Assembly: GCA_026981635.1 (NCBI GenBank)
Contig: JALSIF010000050.1
Coordinates: 1 to 5,115, forward strand
Origin: a bacterium
Lineage (GTDB): Bacteria; 4484-113; JALSIF01
DNA length: 5,115 nucleotides
Direction: 5' to 3'
Position 1 is the stretch's first letter. Each line of letters opens with the position of its first letter. The position numbers were made by a program, and so were the translations under genes. Shown one piece after another: positions 1-4,992 of this stretch. The notes under the pieces are model-generated. The model made no database searches. It had not been told where the DNA came from and was given only the letters and a program-made list of their open reading frames with translations.

Positions 1-1
1 G

Positions 2-1339
2 GACCAGGCGGACGTCTATGTTCTCCCTACCCGAAGTGGGCCCGGGGGGGAGGAGTACTTCCTGTTTGGCAAGTGGAGGAAGTTTGAGGTGAGCGAAGAG
101 CGTTTCCGCTTCGGTGGGGTGGGGGAGAGCGGCGAGGTGAGGGAGGAGCTCTATTACACCGAGATCGGGCCGGTGATTGAGCGGGGGGAGGACTATGTCA
201 GGGTGCTCAGGTGGATAGGTGACCGGCCCGACCGCACCCTGGAGGGGTTCTACGGGCTTATCAGCGCGCGCAGCCTGGAAGAGTTTGAGCGGGCGGTGGA
301 GCAGGTGGCCTACTCGCTCAACTTCCTCTATGCCGACCGGGAGGGCAACATCGCCTATCTGGCCAGCGGCCTCTATCCCCTGCGCCAGTTTGACGGGCGG
401 CGGCTGGTGGACGGGGGCGACCCCAGCAACGACTGGCAGGGGATGGTGGACACCCGCCGCCTGCCCCGGCTGGTAAATCCCCGCCGGGGCTTTCTGGTCT
501 CGGCCAACAACGCCCTGGTGGACGACGGGGTAAGCGACGCCGTCCTGCAGGGAGACCGCTCGGAGGGGCTTCGGGCGCTGACCATTGAGCGGGCCATCCA
601 GGACCTCATCGGGGAGAAGGGCAAGCTCAGTCTGGACGACGCCTGGGAGATTCTCCTTTCCCCCTACGGGCCCCTCTCCCGGGGGCTGGCAGAGAAGTTT
701 GCCGCCATCATCTGGGACTACCGCCAGGGGGAGATCTCCGGGCGGGAGCTTGAGGCGCTGGAGGCCCTGCAGGGCTGGGACGGCTATGCCGACCTGGACA
801 GCGTGGGGGCCACCATCTACAACCTGCTCGTTGCTGAGCTTGTAAAGGAGCTCCTTGAGCCGCTGGCGACGGGCTACACCAACCGGCTCTTCTATGCCAT
901 TTTGAATGACCGGGAGCCCCGCTGGCTGTGGGGGGAGCGGGGCAGGGAGGCGGTGGTAAGTGATGCCTTCTCCCGGGTGGTGGAGCGGCTCGGTGCCCTG
1001 CTGGGCTCCTCTCCCGAGGGGTGGCGCTGGGGAAGGGTGCACGTGATGGACCTATCCCATCCCCTGCCCCTGCTTAGGCCCAAGTCGCCCGGGATGGTGG
1101 GAGTGCCGGGCCAGTTTGACAGCCCCAGTGTGGGCACCTGGACCGACCGGGGGGATGTGCTGGTCTGCTTCCACGGGCCCAACTTCCGCCAGGCGGTGGA
1201 TCTCTCCGACCCCTTCGGCACCTACCGCTCGGTCCTGCCCGGGGGGCAGAGTGACTCGCCCTTCTCCCCCCACTTCGGCGACCAGGTGGAGCTCTACCGC
1301 ACCGGGGGATACAAGACAGCGGTGGGGCGGTGGCCCTAG
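2..1339 (+). CDS. Penicillin acylase-family Ntn hydrolase, C-terminal part (5'-truncated by window edge)
   Basis: The frame is open from the first codon (base 2), so the gene begins upstream; the GTG at 89 is an internal Val. The visible 445 residues match the middle and end of the beta chain of penicillin/acyl-homoserine-lactone acylases. Landmarks are ADVYV followed by GKWRKFEV, YTEIGPVIERG, SLNFLYADREGNIAYL, and SANN at bases 500-511, which fits the family's oxyanion-hole Asn region. Further on are WRWGRVHVMDLSHPL, CFHGPNFRQAVDLSDP, LPGGQSDSPFSPHFGDQ and a terminal GGY. Family members are made as exported precursors that cleave themselves into alpha and beta chains, the new N-terminal Ser of beta being the nucleophile. 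That Ser, the alpha chain and any signal peptide lie outside the window, so activity cannot be judged. The substrate is not predictable: beta-lactams, N-acyl amino acids and acyl-homoserine lactones are all possible. The family call is firm. The downstream gene appears to have its own promoter. Confidence 0.93.
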   Translation, partial: DQADVYVLPTRSGPGGEEYFLFGKWRKFEVSEERFRFGGVGESGEVREELYYTEIGPVIERGEDYVRVLRWIGDRPDRTLEGFYGLISARSLEEFERAVEQVAYSLNFLYADREGNIAYLASGLYPLRQFDGRRLVDGGDPSNDWQGMVDTRRLPRLVNPRRGFLVSANNALVDDGVSDAVLQGDRSEGLRALTIERAIQDLIGEKGKLSLDDAWEILLSPYGPLSRGLAEKFAAIIWDYRQGEISGRELEALEALQGWDGYADLDSVGATIYNLLVAELVKELLEPLATGYTNRLFYAILNDREPRWLWGERGREAVVSDAFSRVVERLGALLGSSPEGWRWGRVHVMDLSHPLPLLRPKSPGMVGVPGQFDSPSVGTWTDRGDVLVCFHGPNFRQAVDLSDPFGTYRSVLPGGQSDSPFSPHFGDQVELYRTGGYKTAVGRWP

Positions 1340-1349
1340 GGAGCGCGGC

Positions 1350-1368
1350 CGGGCCTATAATCGGCCCG
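1350..1368 (+). promoter_or_regulatory. Putative promoter -10 box for leaderless pyrD-like gene, inside an inverted repeat
   Basis: A perfect TATAAT lies at 1356-1361. The 6 bases cggccc separate it from the GTG start at 1368, so transcription would be expected to begin at or near that G. No Shine-Dalgarno precedes the GTG, which supports a leaderless mRNA. There is no recognisable -35 hexamer about 17 bp upstream (that spot is the end of the acylase gene) and no TGn extension. Support therefore rests on the perfect box, its placement in the short gap, and the same 6-nt spacing at the minus-strand promoter near 4831. Confidence 0.55.
1350..1368. repeat. 6-bp inverted repeat flanking the -10 box
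   Basis: CGGGCC (1350-1355) and GGCCCG (1363-1368) are exact reverse complements separated by the 7 bases TATAATC. The palindrome is centred on the putative -10 element and its right arm ends on the first base of the GTG start. It could be an operator for a dimeric repressor or simply GC-rich coincidence. The repeat itself is read directly; its function is inference. Confidence 0.5.
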
Positions 1369-2357
1369 TGGGCGGATCTTCGGCGGCCCAGACGGCGGAA
1401 GGGTTCTCCCTGGAGGTAAGCCTAGGTCCACTGAGGCTAAGCTCTCCACTGATCGGGGCAAGCGGTTGTGTTGCCTTCGGGGAGGAGTACCGCCGGCTCT
1501 ATGAGAACTCCCGCCAGGCGATGGAGGGGTCCTCCATCGCCCAGCTTGGGGCCATCGTCACCAAGGCGGTAAGCCTAAAGCCGCGGGGGGGAAACCCGCC
1601 GCCGCGGGTGGCCGAGACCCCGGCTGGCCTCCTAAACTCCATCGGCCTGCAGAACCCAGGGCTGGACCACTTCCTCGCTGAGCTTGCCCCCAGGCTCAGC
1701 CAGCTCGGCACCAAGGTGATAGTAAACCTGGTGGGGGACACGGCGCAGGAGTTTGCCGAGCTTGCCAGCATCCTCAGCCAGAAGACCGACTTTCCCGCCT
1801 TTGAGCTTGACCTCTCCTGCCCCAACGTGGAGGAGGGGGGCAGGTCCTTTGCCATGAGCCTCCCTTCCCTCAGGGAAGTTATCTCGCGGGTCAGACAGGT
1901 GACCGACCGGTTCCTGATTGCCAAGCTTGCCCCAAACGTCTGTGACATCGGGGAGTTTGCCCAGGCGGCGGTGGAGGCGGGGGCCGACGCCCTCACCGTG
2001 GCCAACACCTGGATCGGGATGGTGGTGGATGTGGAGCGGAGGACAAGCCGCATCGGGCGCACCACCGGAGGCGTTTCGGGGCCTGCCATCCGCCCCCTCA
2101 CCATGGCCCTGGTCCACCGGGTAAGGCAGGCGGTCAGGGTGCCCATCCTTGCCTCGGGGGGGGCGGTGAGAACCCAGGATGTGTTGGAGTATCTGATTGT
2201 GGGGGCGAGCGCGGTACAGATCGGCACCGGCCTGTGGATTGATCCCATGTGTCCGCTAAAGATCAACCGGGGGCTGAGGGAATATCTGGCCCGCCACCGG
2301 ATGAGCCTAGGTGAGCTCATCGGAAGCTTTCAGGCGGAGGTGAGCCGGGGTGGCTAG
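1368..2357 (+). CDS. pyrD: Dihydroorotate dehydrogenase-like flavoprotein, class 1B (PyrD catalytic subunit type)
   Basis: This 329-residue FMN-dependent TIM-barrel protein resembles PyrDB, which oxidises dihydroorotate to orotate in pyrimidine synthesis in the cytoplasm. Visible family signatures: GASGCVAFGEEY (30-41), LGAIVTKAVSLKPRGGNPPPR (60-80; K66 is a likely flavin contact), LLNSIGLQNPG (88-98), LSCPNVEEGG (149-158) with the class 1 catalytic Cys C151, IAKLAPNV (184-191), VANTWIGM (211-218), GGVSGPAIRP (234-243) and the phosphate-binding segments ASGGAV (262-267) and GASAVQIGTG (279-288). The open frame extends back to 1116 inside the acylase gene, but homology begins only near residue 15 of the GTG start chosen here, which sits just after the -10 box. 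Two oddities: the conserved orotate-contact Asn before SCPN is Asp148, and about ten extra residues lie between GEEY and LGAIVTK. Class 1B enzymes usually work with PyrK, often encoded next door; none is seen here. A related flavin dehydrogenase with another substrate remains possible. Confidence 0.88.
   Translation: MGGSSAAQTAEGFSLEVSLGPLRLSSPLIGASGCVAFGEEYRRLYENSRQAMEGSSIAQLGAIVTKAVSLKPRGGNPPPRVAETPAGLLNSIGLQNPGLDHFLAELAPRLSQLGTKVIVNLVGDTAQEFAELASILSQKTDFPAFELDLSCPNVEEGGRSFAMSLPSLREVISRVRQVTDRFLIAKLAPNVCDIGEFAQAAVEAGADALTVANTWIGMVVDVERRTSRIGRTTGGVSGPAIRPLTMALVHRVRQAVRVPILASGGAVRTQDVLEYLIVGASAVQIGTGLWIDPMCPLKINRGLREYLARHRMSLGELIGSFQAEVSRGG
2336..2343 (+). promoter_or_regulatory. Strong Shine-Dalgarno for the lipoprotein gene
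   Basis: GGAGGTGA matches the anti-Shine-Dalgarno over 8 bases and sits 6 nt before the GTG at 2350, inside the last codons of the pyrD-like gene. It fixes the start of the downstream lipoprotein gene. It also shows that this organism uses SD-led initiation inside operons while first genes appear leaderless. Confidence 0.8.
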
Positions 2358-3342
2358 GGGGCGACTCTGGGGGCGGAACCTGGCCCTCATCGGGCTGGCC
2401 CTGGGCCTTATTGCCGCATCCTGCGGCAAAAGCAACCCCACCGCACCGCCCCCCTTCTCGCCGGAGAGCCTGCTTCGGGCCCAGGTGGTGGCCTCCAGCC
2501 TGCCCCTCAGGGGGGTGGTGGCCCTCCCCGACCTCGGGGCGGTGGCCGCTTTCGGGGAGGAGGTCAGGGTGGTGGGGCTTAACGGCGACGGTACCGACTT
2601 CTTCACCCTCACCGAGGGGCTTAGGAGCCCGCCCTTGGCGGTGGGCTACGCGGCGGAGGAGCGGCTGATGTTTGTGGCCGAGGGAACCGGCCGGCTGGTG
2701 AAGTTTGCCGTACCTCCGGGGCGGCCCCAGGGGGAGGTGGTGGCCGACGAAGAGGGGCTGGCCAGCTTCACCATGCTTAGCTCCGGCCTGATGCTGGTTA
2801 GCGGCCTTAGCGGCTTTCTGAGAAGCTTCACCCACGATCTTGAGCAGCACGCCGAGATGGAGCTGGGCACGGCCCTTAGCCTGATGGCCCCCTTCCCCGA
2901 CCGGCCTCGCTTCCTGGTGGGGGTGAGCCAGGACGGCCGGCTGATGGTGATTGACCTGGGGGAGCTCCAGGTGGTCCAGGAGGAGCAGCTTGAGGAGGCC
3001 GATGTTTCCGCCCTGCTTCCCCTAAGCTCGCGGCCCCTCATCCTGCTTGGCCGCCAGGGCGGCAGGCTCAGCCTGCTCTTCCGGGAGAACCTCTCCGTGC
3101 GGGGGGAGCTTGAGCTGGGGGCGGCGGTCCTCTCCCTGGTGGAGACGGGGGAGGGGAGGGTGATCGCCGGCCTTTCCGACGGGCGGCTGGTGGTGGTTGA
3201 CCCCAGCTTCCCCTCGGTGGTGCGCCAGCTTCCCGCCCACCAGGGGCCGGTCAGGGGACTGGCGGTGATGGGGGGAAGGCTCTACAGCGTGGGGGAGGAC
3301 CGCAGGCTCAAGGTCTGGGATCTCTCCTCGCTCATCAACTGA
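2350..3342 (+). CDS. WD40-type beta-propeller lipoprotein
   Basis: The 330-residue product starts with a short basic stretch (R3, R5, R9), a hydrophobic core (11-21) and a lipobox-like AAS-C with Cys25, followed by a Ser/Pro-rich linker (27-40). It is therefore probably exported and lipid-anchored; position -3 is Ala rather than the usual Leu, so the lipobox is slightly off. The remainder reads as about seven blade-like repeats of roughly 40 residues, each containing a strand pattern such as FLVGVSQDGRLMVIDL, VIAGLSDGRLVVVD and LYSVGEDRRLKVWDL. The last (about 296-330) is the clearest WD40 repeat, with AHQGPV and a terminal WD. Such propellers are usually binding or assembly scaffolds, for example BamB-like PQQ/WD proteins, but no specific partner is evident. 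The start is set by the strong Shine-Dalgarno 6 nt upstream. The gene overlaps the pyrD-like gene by 8 bp, so the two are probably co-transcribed. Confidence 0.85.
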   Translation: MARGRLWGRNLALIGLALGLIAASCGKSNPTAPPPFSPESLLRAQVVASSLPLRGVVALPDLGAVAAFGEEVRVVGLNGDGTDFFTLTEGLRSPPLAVGYAAEERLMFVAEGTGRLVKFAVPPGRPQGEVVADEEGLASFTMLSSGLMLVSGLSGFLRSFTHDLEQHAEMELGTALSLMAPFPDRPRFLVGVSQDGRLMVIDLGELQVVQEEQLEEADVSALLPLSSRPLILLGRQGGRLSLLFRENLSVRGELELGAAVLSLVETGEGRVIAGLSDGRLVVVDPSFPSVVRQLPAHQGPVRGLAVMGGRLYSVGEDRRLKVWDLSSLIN

Positions 3343-4222
3343 GGGGCGGGGGGACCAGCACGGGAAGCCCGCCGGGGACCACCTCCAGCTTGATCCCCTT
3401 TTCATCCAGGGGGTAGAGCTCGCCGTCCAGGGCGAGGGGGGGCAGGGGATCCTTAGATGAAAGCTCCAGCCGCTTTCCCCTAAACAGGTGGACCTCGCGC
3501 AGGGCCAGGTGGGAGGCGGTGAGCACCCGGGGGAAGCAGTAGAGGAGGCGAAGCTTGCCCCGCGCCTCAATGACCAGAAAGTCCAGCCTGCCGTCGTCAA
3601 GCTCCGCTTCGGGGGTGACTCTCAGGCCGCCTCCGATGCGGTTTGAGTTCATCGCCAGCACCCAGAAGAAGGCGCCCGCGAGGACCTCACTTCCGTCCAC
3701 CCTGATGGTCCCCCGGAGGGGCCTGAGTCCTGCTACGGTGAGGAGGAAGATGGTGGTGTAGCTTCGCTCCAGCAGGCGGGGGACGCGCCTGCGCAGGGCG
3801 AGGGTGGCCGAATCTATCCCCAGGCCGCCGCTGTTGTGGAAGCGGTGGGAGGCGGCGGTGGCCAGGTCTATGGTGCGCTCCCTCACCCCGGCCCAGAGGC
3901 CAGGGTCATACAGTCCCCTTCCTGTCCAGCCCAGGGCGGAGCTGAGGTCGTTTCCCGAGCCGAAGGGGAGGGGGCAGAGCACCTGGCGGGCAGGGTCCAT
4001 GCTGTTTAGCACCCGGTTTACCGTCCCGTCACCGCCGAGGACGATCAGGGTCTGGTGGAGGCCGGCCGACTGGCGGACACGCTCAGCAAGCTCCACCAAA
4101 CTCTCGGGCAGGAGGAGGTCGGCGCCGGGGGACAGCTCCCGCATGAGGTCAAAGAGGCGGCGGGCCTCGCGCCGGCGGCGGGGGTGGGCGATGACCAGGG
4201 GCGAGGGGGGAGGGCCGCCCAC
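3335..4222 (-). CDS. YegS/DgkB-family lipid (diacylglycerol) kinase
   Basis: The 295-residue protein, near the usual family length, carries the DAGK catalytic signatures. These are an N-terminal segment PLVIAHPRRRREA (8-20), LIVLGGDGTVNRVLNSM (59-75) with the nucleotide-binding GGDGT at 63-67, PLPFGSGNDLS (84-94) in place of the common PLGTGND, NSGGLGIDS (130-138), NRIGGGLRVTPEAELDDGRLD (194-214) and LDGE (265-268) near the C-terminal beta domain. The family phosphorylates diacylglycerol, phosphatidylglycerol or sphingoid lipids with ATP at the inner membrane face; the substrate here is unknown. Two positions depart from the consensus: Arg70 stands where GGDGTxNE has Glu, and the usual N-terminal NP.sG motif is AHPRRRR. 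The GTG start shares one base with the stop of the preceding minus-strand gene (TAGTG) and has no Shine-Dalgarno, so translation is likely coupled. The 3' end overlaps the plus-strand lipoprotein gene by 8 bp. Confidence 0.9.
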   Translation of the reverse strand: MGGPPPSPLVIAHPRRRREARRLFDLMRELSPGADLLLPESLVELAERVRQSAGLHQTLIVLGGDGTVNRVLNSMDPARQVLCPLPFGSGNDLSSALGWTGRGLYDPGLWAGVRERTIDLATAASHRFHNSGGLGIDSATLALRRRVPRLLERSYTTIFLLTVAGLRPLRGTIRVDGSEVLAGAFFWVLAMNSNRIGGGLRVTPEAELDDGRLDFLVIEARGKLRLLYCFPRVLTASHLALREVHLFRGKRLELSSKDPLPPLALDGELYPLDEKGIKLEVVPGGLPVLVPPPLS

Positions 4223-4824
4223 TAGGGCTGGCCGGCAGAGGGGAAGAGGAGGCGCAGGCGCTGGCGGGCAAGGCCGATGGTGCCCGCCCCCTCAATCCTC
4301 ACCTCCACCCGGCCGTCGTCGGTGATGAGGCTTCTTGGCACCTGAACGAAGGTGGGCAGGTCCACCCCCTCGGCCGAGGTCTCCACCGGCACCTGGCGGA
4401 CGGAGAACTCCTCGCCGCTGTCGGGGTTTCTCACCACCAGGGTAACCCCGGCGGAGGAGGGCAGGCCGCCCAGCTCGGGGGCCTGGTCAAATACCTTGGC
4501 CACGATCTGGACCCAGAAGTAGTCGCTCTGATCCCAGCCCTTGGGCAGGAGGTCAAAGAAGTAGCGGGCGGTGTAGTAGCGGCGGAACTTGTAGGGGTTG
4601 GAGGAGGAGAGCCAGCAGACCTTTAGCCGGCGGTCGCGGTCGCCGTTGCACTCAAAGAGGCTGGGGTAGGCGGGCAGCCCCCGAAGCCAGGGGCCGTCCT
4701 CCATGAAGAGGGGGAGATCTGGGCTGGCCTCCACCGGGGTCTCCTCCTGGGCGCGAGGAGCGCCGGCGAGGGCGAAAAGCAGGGGAATCATGACCAACAG
4801 CAGGGGCAGGAATCGCTTCGGCAC
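4222..4824 (-). CDS. Secreted protein of unknown function
   Basis: I do not recognise this 200-residue protein. It begins with a typical signal peptide: K3 and R4, then a hydrophobic stretch (5-20), with likely cleavage after ALA (residue 20) or at the following APRA-Q. The mature part has an acidic/proline region (27-45) and a segment with two cysteines (C59, C70) that could form a disulfide in an exported protein. An aromatic stretch follows (PYKFRRYYTARYFFDLL, 77-93, and SDYFWVQIVAKVF), then alternating hydrophobic residues to the end suggest beta structure. There is no lipobox and no second membrane segment. The GTG start is chosen because it lies exactly 6 nt after a -10 box and immediately precedes the signal peptide. 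An ATG at 4832-4830 is in another frame. It is the first gene of a two-gene unit with the lipid kinase. A cell-envelope role is plausible only from the signal peptide and neighbour. Confidence 0.82.
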   Translation of the reverse strand: MPKRFLPLLLVMIPLLFALAGAPRAQEETPVEASPDLPLFMEDGPWLRGLPAYPSLFECNGDRDRRLKVCWLSSSNPYKFRRYYTARYFFDLLPKGWDQSDYFWVQIVAKVFDQAPELGGLPSSAGVTLVVRNPDSGEEFSVRQVPVETSAEGVDLPTFVQVPRSLITDDGRVEVRIEGAGTIGLARQRLRLLFPSAGQP

Positions 4825-4830
4825 GGGGGC

Positions 4831-4859
4831 ATTCTAGGGGAAATGAAAAAGCTAGTCAA
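4831..4859 (-). promoter_or_regulatory. Sigma70-type promoter for the secreted protein / lipid kinase pair
   Basis: On the minus strand TTGACT (4859-4854) is followed after exactly 17 bp by TAGAAT (4836-4831), a near-consensus -35/-10 pair in an AT-rich island that stands out from the GC-rich surroundings. The -10 box ends 6 nt before the GTG at 4824, so the mRNA would begin at or close to the start codon. No Shine-Dalgarno is present, which fits leaderless initiation. Confidence 0.75.
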
Positions 4860-4867
4860 AAGGTAAC

Positions 4868-4884
4868 TATAATTGGGTTACAAT
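4868..4884 (+). promoter_or_regulatory. Possible plus-strand -10 boxes upstream of nuoA
   Basis: A perfect TATAAT (4868-4873) and a TACAAT (4879-4884) lie back-to-back with the minus-strand promoter. Neither has a convincing -35 hexamer or TGn extension; the -35 positions fall in A-rich sequence. They may give an upstream transcript reading into nuoA, or may simply reflect the AT-rich divergent promoter region. Confidence 0.35.
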
Positions 4885-4910
4885 GCTTGTGGCCTTTATC
4901 ACGAGCGCCC

Positions 4911-4920
4911 GTCGGCCGAC
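4911..4920. repeat. Short perfect palindrome in the divergent intergenic region
   Basis: GTCGGCCGAC is its own reverse complement. It lies between the divergent promoters and the nuoA-proximal -10 box, where an operator would be plausible. No second copy was noticed in the window, and in GC-rich DNA a 10-bp palindrome can occur by chance. Confidence 0.25.
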
Positions 4921-4953
4921 CCTCCGGGGGGCGGCGGCGGGGGAGATGGAAGC

Positions 4954-4962
4954 TGATACAAT
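4954..4962 (+). promoter_or_regulatory. Extended -10 promoter candidate for nuoA
   Basis: TGATACAAT combines a TGn extension with a TACAAT -10 hexamer (4957-4962). The region 17 bp upstream is a GC run without a -35 match, which extended -10 promoters can tolerate. Transcription would start near 4969, leaving a leader of about 24 nt that contains the Shine-Dalgarno of nuoA. Confidence 0.5.
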
Positions 4963-4980
4963 CTTGCCGGCCGAGATGCA

Positions 4981-4989
4981 GGGAGGAGG
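4981..4989 (+). promoter_or_regulatory. Shine-Dalgarno of nuoA
   Basis: The purine run GGGAGGAGG ends 3 nt before the ATG at 4993; its first GGAGG core sits at a more usual distance of 6 nt. It supports this ATG as the start, in agreement with the length of the NuoA N-terminus. Confidence 0.75.
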
Positions 4990-4992
4990 CAG

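Noticed and set aside
89-1339. Gene start at the GTG at 89 for the acylase-like frame
   Set aside because: The frame is open to base 2 and the 29 codons before 89 encode family-typical sequence (ADVYV, GKWRKFE), so the gene is cut by the window edge.
1116-1367. N-terminal extension of the pyrD-like frame back to the ATG at 1116
   Set aside because: The extension lies out of frame inside the well-conserved acylase C-terminus and reads as low-complexity Ser/Pro/Thr/Arg sequence. The -10 box and GTG at 1368 explain the start better.
1340-1367. Rho-independent terminator after the acylase gene
   Set aside because: The 6-bp inverted repeat here has no T run after it and encloses a TATAAT box, so it fits a promoter or operator better.
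1499-2320. 273-codon open frame antisense to the pyrD-like gene
   Set aside because: It is a shadow of a strongly conserved gene in GC-rich DNA, with Ser/Arg/Thr-rich composition and no domain.
4180-4213. G-quadruplex-like G runs at the start of the lipid kinase gene
   Set aside because: Runs of G are frequent throughout this GGG-codon-rich window, and these need a long loop to make four tracts; nothing marks them as functional.
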